60,238 nt of DNA from Mogibacterium sp. (GTDB taxonomy: Bacteria > Bacillota > Clostridia > Peptostreptococcales > Anaerovoracaceae), in NCBI GenBank assembly GCA_017510725.1, contig JAFWMD010000023.1, forward strand, positions 1 through 60,238, given 5' to 3'. The position numbers and the translations under genes were made by a program. Position 1 is the first letter of the stretch. Each line of letters begins with the position of its first letter. The notes under the pieces are model-generated. The model was not told where the DNA came from. It did no database searches and saw nothing but the letters and a program-made list of their open reading frames with translations. This document shows positions 1 to 8,338 of this stretch, piece by piece.

Positions 1-351
1 AATGAAACTTCATAAGACATTAAATAAGGATAAAGGATTTAAGACGTCATCAATTACCAACAAATTTATCATTCAAAGAATTTCAGACATTCTCTATTCT
101 TCATAGAGCGGTGACCAGCCGACTCTAAGAGGAGGCTGAACAGTGTCCTCCTCTACCGGGAGGAACGGACGATAACGCCACATCGTATAGTTGTCACTTG
201 ACGATATGTCGTCAGGCGTAAAGTTTTCCCTGATGTAATCATAGTCATAAACTACATCGAGAATACCTCCGCATTCGCATGTAGTAGCGTCAGGAAGTGC
301 CTCATATTCCCTGCCGCACTTGATGCACTTAAGACATTTAACGTTTTTCAT
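1..351 (-). pseudogene. Threonine synthase remnant (thrC-like), decayed
   Basis: An intact start (ATG 349-351, AAAGGAG site about 10 nt upstream) opens an 85-residue frame resembling the threonine synthase N-terminus: Cys pairs CLKC/CIKC and CEC of the zinc-ribbon-like start, then DVVYDYD, MWRYRPFLP and GWSPLYEE. The frame stops at TAG 94-96, but the homology continues in the same frame. Past the stop I read RMSEIL, a TGA (73-75), then MINLLVIDDVLNPLSLF. This aligns with the family pattern LxVKDDGLNPTxSFKDR, where the Lys of SFKD holds pyridoxal phosphate. Here that codon is AAT (Asn), and another TGA lies at 10-12. Several stops, a lost catalytic Lys and an AT-rich tail point to real decay rather than one sequencing error. 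It sits 24 nt downstream of the flavoprotein gene, probably in its transcript. The rest would lie left of the window. Confidence 0.75.
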
Positions 352-375
352 GGATGCTGTGCTCCTTTCAATAAA

Positions 376-1746
376 TTAAATTTGTCCTAATATATCTCTG
401 GCCACAAACACACCGCTTGCAGAAGCGTGTGAAAGTGAGTGAGTAACTCCGCTTCCGTCTCCTATCATGTAGAGACCTGCGTACTTTGTCTCGAGGCGTT
501 CATTAACGCTGACTTCCATGTTGTAGAACTTGACTTCCACTCCGTAAAGAAGCGTATCGTCATTCGCTGTACCCGGAGCGATCTTGTCAAGGGCATATAT
601 CATCTCTATGATGCCGTCGAGGATCCTCTTAGGAAGAACCAGACTGAGATCTCCCGGCTCTGCCTTGAGAGTCGGTGTTACGAAGCTGTCAGCCAGTCTC
701 TTATAGTTTGTCCTCCTGCCGCGGATAAGGTCACCGAACCTCTGCACGATCACTCCGCCTCCCAGCATGTTGGAAAGCCTTGCAATACTCTCGCCGTATC
801 CGTTGCTGTCCTTGAATGGCACTGAGAAGTGCTTGGATACCAGCAGGGCAAAGTTGGTCATGTTTGTCTGCTTTGAAGGATCTTCAAAACTGTGCCCGTT
901 TACCGTGACTATACCGTTAGTATTCTCATTAACGACACTTCCGCGCGGATTCATGCAGAACGTTCTGACCCGGTCTTCGAATTTTTCTGTCTTATAGACT
1001 ATCTTGCTTTCATAGAGCTCATCTGTAATGTGTGAGAACAGCTCCGCAGGAAGTTCGACTCTTACACCTATATCAACTCTGTTTGATTCCGTAGGAATGC
1101 CGAGTTCATGACAGATTTCTTCTATCCATTTGCTTCCGCTTCGTCCTACCGAAACTATGCACTTTTTACAGGTAAATCTGCCTTCTGCAGTGATAACACA
1201 GTAGCCGCCGTCGACCACTTCAATATGTTCAACGGGAGTCCTGAAGCAGAAGTCCACTTTGTCTTTGAGTTCATCGTACAGATTTGACAGTACAACGTAG
1301 TTAATGTCTGTTCCGAGGTGCCGTACAGATGCATCAAGAAGTATCAGATTGTTCTGACGGCATAGCTTTTTGAACGATGAATTGGCCGTCGAATAGAGCT
1401 TTGTTCCCTCTCCGCCATGCGACATGTTAATATCATCGACGTATTTCATCAGACGGATAGCTTCATCCTTGCCAATATACTCATGGAGAGTGCCTCCGAA
1501 ATCGTTCGTTATATTATATTTTCCGTCAGAGAAAGCTCCCGCACCGCCGAAGCCGCTCATTATGGAACAGCTCGGACAGTTTATGCATGATTTAACCTTG
1601 ACTCCGTCTATCGGGCACTTTCTCTCCTCTAGCCTTTTGCCGGCTTCGAATACAGAGACCTTCAACCCGTTGTTTTCTTTTGTGAGTTCATAAGCTGCGT
1701 ATATTCCGCCCGGTCCCGCTCCGATTATTATTACATCATAGTCCAT
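376..1746 (-). CDS. FAD-dependent dehydrogenase, COG2509 type
   Basis: 456-residue flavoprotein. Residues 3-20 form the FAD-binding beta-alpha-beta fold with GAGPGG. A Cys-rich stretch with CPIDG, CINCPSC and SGFGGAGAFSDGK at about 45-75 is typical of the uncharacterised FAD-dependent dehydrogenase family COG2509. The C-terminal part has the second FAD contact (GLYMIGDGSGVTHSLSHAS). No signal peptide, so cytoplasmic. The family has no settled substrate; membership is clear but the reaction is unknown. The start is ATG 1744-1746 with an AAAGGGG site. It lies 12 nt downstream of the MFS gene and 24 nt upstream of the threonine synthase remnant on the same strand, so the three are probably one transcript. 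Confidence 0.88.
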   Translation of the reverse strand: MDYDVIIIGAGPGGIYAAYELTKENNGLKVSVFEAGKRLEERKCPIDGVKVKSCINCPSCSIMSGFGGAGAFSDGKYNITNDFGGTLHEYIGKDEAIRLMKYVDDINMSHGGEGTKLYSTANSSFKKLCRQNNLILLDASVRHLGTDINYVVLSNLYDELKDKVDFCFRTPVEHIEVVDGGYCVITAEGRFTCKKCIVSVGRSGSKWIEEICHELGIPTESNRVDIGVRVELPAELFSHITDELYESKIVYKTEKFEDRVRTFCMNPRGSVVNENTNGIVTVNGHSFEDPSKQTNMTNFALLVSKHFSVPFKDSNGYGESIARLSNMLGGGVIVQRFGDLIRGRRTNYKRLADSFVTPTLKAEPGDLSLVLPKRILDGIIEMIYALDKIAPGTANDDTLLYGVEVKFYNMEVSVNERLETKYAGLYMIGDGSGVTHSLSHASASGVFVARDILGQI

Positions 1747-1758
1747 GTATTACCCCTT

Positions 1759-3006
1759 TTACCTTTCATCCCTGCTTGCTCCGTTGAGCAGCAGCCAGAA
1801 TACAGCTGCCGCTGCGGAAAACCCTATTATCGCATAGAAATTCGTGTTGTAGCTTCCTCCTGCTGATTCAAGCAGCGCCGAGGAAATCATCGGTCCTATC
1901 GTTGCTGCCGGAATAAGGCTGAAGTTGGCTATACTGAAATTTGTAGGGAAGTTGGCCGGACCGAACGCCTTGTTGATATAAGCCGATGTGATGGTCGGGC
2001 AGCCTCCGTAAGCAAGTCCTACAAAAACGAGTCCGCAAAGTATGAATATATATGCTCCTGTCATGCCGCCGAGCGTCAGCAGTATGCCGGCTGCCAGCAT
2101 GAACGCGTTATTTACAAGTGTTGAAGTGAACCTTCCGAATCTGTCGAAGTTGTTGCCTGCGATTATTCTGCCGGCTCCGTTGAACAGTGAGACTATCATT
2201 CCGAGTATCGCTGCGCCTCCGAATGCCACTGAGATATTGGCCGCACTGTTGATTACAAGGAGTCCTGCCGAGTTGAGAAGTATGGCCCATAACGTAAAGA
2301 ACCAGAACTTCGGAGTCTTCAGCATCTCTCCTGCTGTGTAGTTTGTGACCTCTGCACCGTTTTTCTGAGAGTCGCTTTTACCCTTTGAAGCAGATGCAGC
2401 AAGAGCAGCCAGACCGGCTGTATCCTCCGGGCCCGGGACCTTGATAATAAAGGCAGCGAGCACGCACACAACACATATGACTATTCCCAGTATCCTGAAT
2501 ACCGGGAGTATCCCCATGGAACCTATCATCGAGTTGACAACCGATCCCAATACCAGTCCGCCAAGTCCGAAACCCATCAGCATTATGCCTGATGCCAGAC
2601 CGACCTTATCCGGGAACCACTTGTTCAGTGTGCCGATAACGCCGTTATAGGCCAGGCCTACACCGCCGCCCCCGAACACTCCATAGAACACGTAAAGCAT
2701 CGTAAGGCTGCTGCCGGGTGAAGAGGTTTTTACCATCGAAACCATGAAAAAACCGATAAGCAGCATAACTGCGGATATCAGCATCCTCGATCTTATGCTC
2801 AGCCTTTTGCTAAGCAATCCTCCGGCAAAGCCTCCAAGGCAGAAAAAGATCATTGAGATCGTAAATGTAAGTGACAGCTGCGAGATGCTCCAGTCAGGGA
2901 ACAATTCCCCTATCGGTGTTCTGAAAATTGACCAGGCATAAATCAGACCCAGAAACAGCAGGGTCAGAGTTCCCATTCCGAGATATAACCATCTTTTATT
3001 ACTCAT
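1759..3006 (-). CDS. MFS transporter, oxalate/formate antiporter (OFA) family
   Basis: Twelve-helix major facilitator protein of 415 residues. The chosen start is the ATG at 3004-3006 (MSNKRWLYLGMG), which has GGAGGAAAT upstream; a longer frame from 3066 lacks a ribosome site and adds a non-family N-terminus. Family features are the first helix ending in YAWSIFRTPIGELFPDWS, a glycine-rich helix 4 (GVFGGGGVGLAYNGVIGTL) and a central loop near residues 200-225 between the two six-helix halves. OFA members exchange small carboxylates such as oxalate, formate or lactate across the membrane; the substrate here cannot be read from sequence. The promoter region at about 3010-3065 contains a perfect 12-bp palindrome. 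Confidence 0.85.
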   Translation of the reverse strand: MSNKRWLYLGMGTLTLLFLGLIYAWSIFRTPIGELFPDWSISQLSLTFTISMIFFCLGGFAGGLLSKRLSIRSRMLISAVMLLIGFFMVSMVKTSSPGSSLTMLYVFYGVFGGGGVGLAYNGVIGTLNKWFPDKVGLASGIMLMGFGLGGLVLGSVVNSMIGSMGILPVFRILGIVICVVCVLAAFIIKVPGPEDTAGLAALAASASKGKSDSQKNGAEVTNYTAGEMLKTPKFWFFTLWAILLNSAGLLVINSAANISVAFGGAAILGMIVSLFNGAGRIIAGNNFDRFGRFTSTLVNNAFMLAAGILLTLGGMTGAYIFILCGLVFVGLAYGGCPTITSAYINKAFGPANFPTNFSIANFSLIPAATIGPMISSALLESAGGSYNTNFYAIIGFSAAAAVFWLLLNGASRDER

Positions 3007-3051
3007 CAGTAAAATTTCCTCCGCTACATAATCATACATAATAATTTTAGC

Positions 3052-3063
3052 ACACAATTGTGT
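3052..3063. promoter_or_regulatory. Perfect 12-bp palindrome upstream of the OFA transporter
   Basis: ACACAATTGTGT is a perfect inverted repeat about 45 nt upstream of the transporter start. On the minus strand a TTGTGT overlaps it and a TATGAT lies 15 nt further on, a weak -35/-10 pair with a short spacer. The position suits a dimeric regulator covering the promoter. No regulator gene is adjacent, so its ligand is unknown. Confidence 0.4.
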
Positions 3064-3153
3064 CATTATCGATACACAAATATGTCCGACATTGCAAGCC
3101 GCAGCTCAAAGTGTTAAAGTGGAAGGCAGCAAATAACATTCAGGGGTATCAGG

Positions 3154-3888
3154 ATGGAAAAAGGACGCGAGATATTCATGCAGGGATATAGGAACGGCAT
3201 TCCGATCGGATTCGGATATTTTGCCGTTGCTTTTTCTTTGGGCATAGCTGCACGCGACTACGGATTCAGTGCTCTGCAGGGATTCTTTGCAAGTCTTATC
3301 ACCTACGCTTCAGCAGGCCAGTACATGGGATTTGCCCTTTATGCAACAAACACGACGCTTGCTGAACTAATGGTGCTTATGTTTATCATAAATGCCCGCT
3401 ACATACTTATGGGATTCGCTCTCAACCAGAGGATGCCTGAAGGCACACCTCTCAGAACCCGACTCCTCGTCGGCAGCTGTATCACTGACGAGATCTTCGG
3501 CATCACTATTGCGAGGCCGGGCATTCCGACCCCTTACTACACATTCGGTGCGCTCATTGCAGCCGTCCCTATGTGGGCACTCGGAACCGCGCTTGGCATA
3601 TCCATGGGCAACATCCTGCCTGTCCGCATAGTAAGTGCACTGAGCGTCGCTCTTTTCGGCATGTTCATCGCAGTCATAATACCGCCTGCCCGCAGGGACA
3701 AAGCCGTTCTCGCTGCTGTCATCGTGAGCTTTGCGCTCTCATACGCATCCGTTCACATGCCGGTCATATCCGGCATGTCCCAGGGCAACCGCACCATTCT
3801 GCTTACTGTCGTCATCTCCGCAGTATTCGCGGCACTGTTCCCGCGCAGGACTGAAGATCCGGAAGGAGGGACGTCAGATGCAGATTAA
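3154..3888 (+). CDS. azlC: AzlC-like branched-chain amino acid exporter, large subunit
   Basis: 244-residue membrane protein with the AzlC family start (GIPIGFGYFAVAFSLGIAARDYGFS) and the conserved block SLITYASAGQYMGFAL. In the AzlCD family the large subunit carries most helices and works with a short AzlD partner to export branched-chain amino acids or analogues. The partner follows with an 11-nt overlap, which makes the call firm. The hydrophilic tail RRTEDPEGGTSDAD is encoded in the overlap. Start ATG 3154 follows a modest AGGGG site. The gene is divergent from the OFA transporter. Confidence 0.9.
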   Translation: MEKGREIFMQGYRNGIPIGFGYFAVAFSLGIAARDYGFSALQGFFASLITYASAGQYMGFALYATNTTLAELMVLMFIINARYILMGFALNQRMPEGTPLRTRLLVGSCITDEIFGITIARPGIPTPYYTFGALIAAVPMWALGTALGISMGNILPVRIVSALSVALFGMFIAVIIPPARRDKAVLAAVIVSFALSYASVHMPVISGMSQGNRTILLTVVISAVFAALFPRRTEDPEGGTSDAD

Positions 3889-4183
3889 TGCGTATGTATA
3901 CATTCTGGTAATGGCTTTCGCCACATGGCTCATGCGTGTAGCCGCTTCGCTTATAATGAAAAAACCGGTCAGAAACCGGTTCTTCCAATCATTCCTTTAT
4001 TATGTTCCTTACGTGACCCTCGCAGTCATGACATTCCCTGCCATCGTTGAGGCGACCCAGTCACCTCTCGCCGGAGCGGCTGCACTTATAGTGTGCATAA
4101 CAGCAGCCTGGTTCGGTCAGGGACTCTTCCCCGTCGCCGTACTCGGCTGCGCTACTGTACTTATTCTGGAGTTCTTTCTCTAA
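3878..4183 (+). CDS. azlD: AzlD-like small subunit of the amino acid exporter
   Basis: 101-residue protein with about four hydrophobic segments, the usual AzlD size. MAFATWLMRVAASLIM and the mid-chain YYVPYVTLAVMTFPAI are family-like. The start is ATG 3878, overlapping the azlC stop by 11 nt, with a strong GGAAGGAGGG site at 3861-3870 inside azlC, so translation is coupled and stoichiometric. Its stop (4181-4183) overlaps the stop of the opposing lipoprotein pseudogene (4180-4182). Confidence 0.9.
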   Translation: MQINAYVYILVMAFATWLMRVAASLIMKKPVRNRFFQSFLYYVPYVTLAVMTFPAIVEATQSPLAGAAALIVCITAAWFGQGLFPVAVLGCATVLILEFFL

Positions 4184-4433
4184 TCCTCTTTTGATTCGTA
4201 TAAAGTTATGTATTCTTCATCCGGAACGAAGGATGATCCCTTACCCTCTTTGAGTGATCTGAATCCGTCCAGCATATCTTCTCTTACCGGGATCAGCAGC
4301 TGCCGTCCACAGAAACGTGTAAAACCCTGCCGGCAGGCTCTTCAGCAGGCTCTTTGTCTGAACATGCCGCCAGAACTGTTCCGGTCATTATCAGCATCAG
4401 CATTATGAGTATAGCTGCCCGTTTTTTCTTCAT
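4180..4433 (-). pseudogene. Small lipoprotein gene broken by a one-base frameshift
   Basis: ATG 4431-4433 with an AAAGGGA site begins a clear lipoprotein signal (MKKKRAAILIMLMLIMTGTV then LAAC, lipobox Cys at residue 24), followed by SDKEPAEEPAG. The frame then stops at 4293-4295 after 46 residues. The -1 frame continues without interruption as GFTRFCGRQLLIPVRED, MLDGFRSLKEGKG and a charged tail, to a stop at 4180-4182. Joining them needs one extra base near 4326-4336 (CCGGCAGGG on the minus strand) and gives about 84 residues. I do not recognise the family. Either the gene is freshly inactivated or the assembly misses a base; no canonical slippery heptamer is present. It is the last gene of the minus-strand GH3 run. 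Confidence 0.6.
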
Positions 4434-4455
4434 GGATCCATCCCTTTCACTACGC

Positions 4456-6885
4456 TCACTCTTCTTTTCCGAGCCTTTTCAGCACATGCATGATACGCCC
4501 GGCATTCTCTCTGAGCTGCTGTACGGAAACCGTGCCGTTTTTTAATCCCTTGATTATCTGAGCATAGTCGCCCTTGCTTCCCGGCATAAACAGGCTGCAG
4601 CCCGACGCAGCTACTTTAGCAGCATCAGGAGTACCGTACTTTGAGCCCTTTGCAAGGAGCATGTCTCCGCCGACCACCCAGTCGGTCATGATAAGCCCGT
4701 CAAAGCCGAACTCCCTGAACAGCACTTCTGCGAGCTCCCTGCTCTCTGATGTATGCTCCCCGTTGAGCAGATTGTATGAAGTCATAACCGCCATAGGATC
4801 CGACTCCCTGATACAGATACCGAATCCCTTCAGGTATATTTCACGTAGAGCCCTTTCACTTATGATGCTGTTGTTTGCATAGCGGTTGGTCTCCTGATTG
4901 TTGGCGGCATAGTGCTTGATCGTGACTCCTCGTCCCGGATGCCTCTGCACTCCCCTTGTGAGAGCGGCTGCGAACTTTCCGCTGATGAGCGGATCCTCCG
5001 AGAAGTACTCAAAGTTGCGTCCGCATAGTATGCTCCTGTGTATGTTGAGCGCCGGAGCGAGCCACAGATCTACGCCGAATATATCCATCTCGCTTCCGAC
5101 TATGTCTCCGCATATCTCAGCGAAATCAACATTCCAGCTCTGGGCGATCGCTGTAGCGATAGGTATGGCGGTGCAGTACTGCTCCCTGAATACTCTGCCC
5201 TTCTTTTCCTTAGGTTCTCTGTCCAGAAGCTTTCTGAGCAGTCCCGGAAGCATGTCAAGCATGGTCTCAGGCAGAGTAGATCCCACGGAATGCTTTCCTT
5301 TTTTGTCTTCATAGTAGCGCTTCGAGATTCGTACTCCGGCAGGGCCGTCAGCCATCACTATGCTGTCTATGCCCTTATGCATATATCTTCTGCAGGTCTC
5401 TCCCGCTGCACCTGCAACACCCCGGGAAGCTTCTCCGATGATGGATGCTATAGACAGTCCCTTATCCTTAAAATCTCCCACATTCATGACCGCAAGTTCT
5501 TCTGCTGTCAATCCGTCAGGTACCAGAGCAGCCATCTCAGGGCTGTTCTTTTCTCTGAGTCCTTCAGTCACACAATCCCTGAGATCGACATCATATACCT
5601 GAAGCTTGCCTGTGTCGAAATCTCTCGAATCGAATCCTCTAAGGTCATTGAAGTCTGCGCCGTCGAAAAGTCTCTCTGCTTTCAGCGTCGTAAAGTCCTC
5701 ATTCAGCCTGAGCACTGCGGCAGGCTTTGCGCCTGCACTGTCTGTGCCTGTAAGAACTATGTACTCGCCTTTTTCAAGCACGTATGACGCGCTCTTTGTA
5801 TCAAATCCCGCAAGATTTCTTATGTCGAAACTGACTCTGACAGTTTCACTCTTTTTAGGAGCGAGCTCTCCTGTCTTGACAAAGGCTGCCAGGCTCTTTG
5901 ACTCTCTGTCGAGCTTTCCCGGCGGACATGAAACATAAACCTGCAGGGTCTCCTTTCCTGCATATTTTCCCTTATTGGTGACCCTCGCAGATACCTCCAC
6001 TTCCGGGCCGTTTACTTTAACTGTCGCCTTTCCTACGGAAAAGTCTGTATATCCGAGTCCGTAACCGAACGGAAACAGCACATCAAGCCCAAAGCTGTCA
6101 AAGAATCTGTACCCTACATAGATTCCTTCCCTGTATCTTGTATCGTCCCTGCTTCCGAAATCCCCGGCAGTACACTGATCCTCAACAGCAGCCCAAGTCG
6201 TAGCGAGCTTGCCCGAAGGATATGCCTTTCCGAGCAATATATCAGCAAGAGCGGCTCCGGTCTCTACTCCCAGCTGTGACAGTACCAGGATATTGCCCAC
6301 TTCCATGACAGGACTCAGATCTACAGGACCGCCGGCGTTTATTACCAGCATGAACTTTTCATAATGCTTATCAAGCGCGAGTATATCCCTTACCTCGCTG
6401 TCGGTAAGCATGAAGTCTCCTTTTTCAGCGAGTCTGTCATTGCCCTCTCCGGAGATTCTCGATACCACATATACAGCAGCATCCGCAGAAAAGTCGAGAG
6501 GTATGATGTAGTCAGGCTGCTTCATGACGACACCCATGGATGCAGCTATGAGATTTGTCTTCTCCTTGCGTGCTTTCTTTTTTACCCCCGTGACAAAGTC
6601 CTTGCGGGCTTTATCCCTGAAGGCATTATACATGTCAGGCCAGAAAGGATTTGTTATGGTGAATCCCGCGTCCTTCAGTCCCTGTTCTATATTCACGAAA
6701 TATCTGGAGTTCACCTCTCCCGATCCTGTGCCGCCCTTTACAGTGTCCCTGACTCCGCTTCCGAAGGCAGCGACAGTGCACGGACCGTCAAGCGGGAATG
6801 CGCCGTTCTTCTTAAGCAGCACGGTGCATTCAGCGAGATATGGTCTCAGTCTTTCGATGTTTTCTTTTTCGTATTTGTTCATCAT
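4456..6885 (-). CDS. Family 3 glycoside hydrolase with permuted domain order
   Basis: 809 residues. The domains are in the reverse of the common GH3 order. The alpha/beta sandwich domain comes first (about 10-245; LVINAGGPVDLSPVMEVGNI, SGKLATTWA). A fibronectin-like domain follows (about 275-360; TNKGKYAGKETLQVYVSCPPG). The TIM-barrel comes last (about 460-800) with SIVMADGPAGVR, the HYAANNQETNR region and DGLIMTDW near residue 735, whose Asp is the expected nucleophile. Permuted GH3 enzymes of this kind are known from rumen and gut bacteria. No signal peptide, so cytoplasmic; a likely role is cleaving imported beta-glucosides or similar. The start is ATG 6883-6885 (a second ATG follows directly) with AAAGGGAC upstream. 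It is 18 nt downstream of the YfcC-like gene. Confidence 0.9.
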   Translation of the reverse strand: MMNKYEKENIERLRPYLAECTVLLKKNGAFPLDGPCTVAAFGSGVRDTVKGGTGSGEVNSRYFVNIEQGLKDAGFTITNPFWPDMYNAFRDKARKDFVTGVKKKARKEKTNLIAASMGVVMKQPDYIIPLDFSADAAVYVVSRISGEGNDRLAEKGDFMLTDSEVRDILALDKHYEKFMLVINAGGPVDLSPVMEVGNILVLSQLGVETGAALADILLGKAYPSGKLATTWAAVEDQCTAGDFGSRDDTRYREGIYVGYRFFDSFGLDVLFPFGYGLGYTDFSVGKATVKVNGPEVEVSARVTNKGKYAGKETLQVYVSCPPGKLDRESKSLAAFVKTGELAPKKSETVRVSFDIRNLAGFDTKSASYVLEKGEYIVLTGTDSAGAKPAAVLRLNEDFTTLKAERLFDGADFNDLRGFDSRDFDTGKLQVYDVDLRDCVTEGLREKNSPEMAALVPDGLTAEELAVMNVGDFKDKGLSIASIIGEASRGVAGAAGETCRRYMHKGIDSIVMADGPAGVRISKRYYEDKKGKHSVGSTLPETMLDMLPGLLRKLLDREPKEKKGRVFREQYCTAIPIATAIAQSWNVDFAEICGDIVGSEMDIFGVDLWLAPALNIHRSILCGRNFEYFSEDPLISGKFAAALTRGVQRHPGRGVTIKHYAANNQETNRYANNSIISERALREIYLKGFGICIRESDPMAVMTSYNLLNGEHTSESRELAEVLFREFGFDGLIMTDWVVGGDMLLAKGSKYGTPDAAKVAASGCSLFMPGSKGDYAQIIKGLKNGTVSVQQLRENAGRIMHVLKRLGKEE

Positions 6886-6903
6886 TAAGTCCCTTTTTTA
6901 TTA

Positions 6904-8319
6904 TCAGTATCCGACAGCGAGACCGAACATCAGTATCGCTGACGTAAGTATAAGGTTCAGCAGCTGGAACTTCCAGGAATACCTGAACCATTTTCCGTAG
7001 CTCACATCGGACAGCCCGAGTGTGATAAGCAGTCCGGCGTTGGTCGGATATATTACATTGCTGAATCCGTCGCCGAACGCAAACGCTACTATCGCGAGCT
7101 GCATGTTGATTCCGAACAGCTGCGCGAGAGGAGCTATTATCGGTATGAGCAGGAATGCCTTGGCAGAACCCGATGAGATGAAGAAATTCATCACGAGGCA
7201 GATCGCGTAGATAAAGAGCACCACGCCTGCCTTCGACATCCCTCCTGCCATTGTCTCTGCCCTGTACAGCAGTGTATCAAGTATCTTTGCCTCCGTCATC
7301 GTATATTTGATCGACGAAGCCATAAGTATCATTAGTATCGACGGAGCAATGGCTATTATGCCGTTCAGGAAAGTCCTGCCGAGCTCCCTGAGACCCGCTC
7401 CTGATATGAGCACCGATGCTATGCCTGCAGAGAGGAACATCAGCGCAACTATGATCATGGTGTAGTCCTGCAGGGCTTTAATGAATCCCGAGCTGAGGAC
7501 TATGAGTATGCCGATGCCGAGTATCACCGCAAACACCCTGAGGCCTTTGTCCATGCGGTCATCCTGTGTATATTCGATGCCCGCTCCGGCTGCTTCAGCC
7601 GGCTTCTCGACCTTTTTCGCATGCCCCCTGATAAACCAGAGCAGCAGAGCATAGATCAGAACGAACGACAGCGCCCTGAGCCACATGCCGCTGAACATCG
7701 GAAGTCCGGCGAGACTCTGTGCTACTCCGATGGTGAAAGGATTCGCTATGCCCGCCGCAAAGCCGCATCCCGTTGCAAGGAGCGATATCGCCACACCGGT
7801 AACAGCATCCCAGCCGAGAGCCATTGACAGTGCCACCACTATCGGCGCCATCGGTATCACCTCTTCAAACGACCCCACCAGTGAGCCCAGAGCCATGAAG
7901 AAGAATACGAGTATGGTCATGAGCCTGTACTTGACGTTACCGAATCTGTCAACGATCTTTCCAAGCATGTAGTTCATCATTCCGCAGGCTGTCAGCGAGT
8001 TGAACACCCCGCCTATGACCAGCAGGAATATCAGAACTGCGATGATGGTGCCCGAGCCTTCGGCTCCGAGCACAAGAAAAGGAGACAGGAGCCACTTCCA
8101 GAAAGGAATGCCTCCCTCCGTATAGTGGAACCCGGTCTCCGTATCTATGACCATGTTGCCCGATGCGTCCTGCACCCTGGCATATTCTCCGCCCGGGACT
8201 ATAAGCGTGAGCACATAGGTAGCCACCATCAGGACAAAGATGATCCCGATGGCTATAAGAAATGACCTGACACCGATATTGATGCCGTCGCTGTTGTCTC
8301 TCCTGCCCTTGCCCGCCAT
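6904..8319 (-). CDS. YfcC-like carrier (DcuC/ArsB superfamily)
   Basis: 471-residue membrane protein. The chosen start is ATG 8317-8319 (MAGKGRRDNSDG) with AAAGGGAGA; a longer frame runs into the peptidase gene and has no family similarity. Family marks are an early helix ending in LTLIVPGGEYAR, the loop GIPFWKWLLSPFLVLG, the re-entrant stretch GSFEEVIPMAPIVVAL and GCGFAAGIANPFTIGVAQ, and a C-terminal GDGFSNVIYPTNAGLL. YfcC proteins are putative basic amino acid or dicarboxylate carriers. The neighbouring M20 peptidase suggests import of peptide-derived substrates; that is inference from context. Confidence 0.82.
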   Translation of the reverse strand: MAGKGRRDNSDGINIGVRSFLIAIGIIFVLMVATYVLTLIVPGGEYARVQDASGNMVIDTETGFHYTEGGIPFWKWLLSPFLVLGAEGSGTIIAVLIFLLVIGGVFNSLTACGMMNYMLGKIVDRFGNVKYRLMTILVFFFMALGSLVGSFEEVIPMAPIVVALSMALGWDAVTGVAISLLATGCGFAAGIANPFTIGVAQSLAGLPMFSGMWLRALSFVLIYALLLWFIRGHAKKVEKPAEAAGAGIEYTQDDRMDKGLRVFAVILGIGILIVLSSGFIKALQDYTMIIVALMFLSAGIASVLISGAGLRELGRTFLNGIIAIAPSILMILMASSIKYTMTEAKILDTLLYRAETMAGGMSKAGVVLFIYAICLVMNFFISSGSAKAFLLIPIIAPLAQLFGINMQLAIVAFAFGDGFSNVIYPTNAGLLITLGLSDVSYGKWFRYSWKFQLLNLILTSAILMFGLAVGY

Positions 8320-8338
8320 GGCTGTATTCTCCCTTTTA

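Noticed and set aside
4320-4340. Programmed -1 frameshift in the small lipoprotein
   Set aside because: The sequence AGGGTTTTA is not a canonical slippery heptamer in the zero frame, and no clear downstream stimulator is present.
5038-5787. Long open frame opposite the GH3 gene
   Set aside because: No ribosome site or family-like sequence; it mirrors the codon pattern of the well-supported GH3 gene on the other strand.
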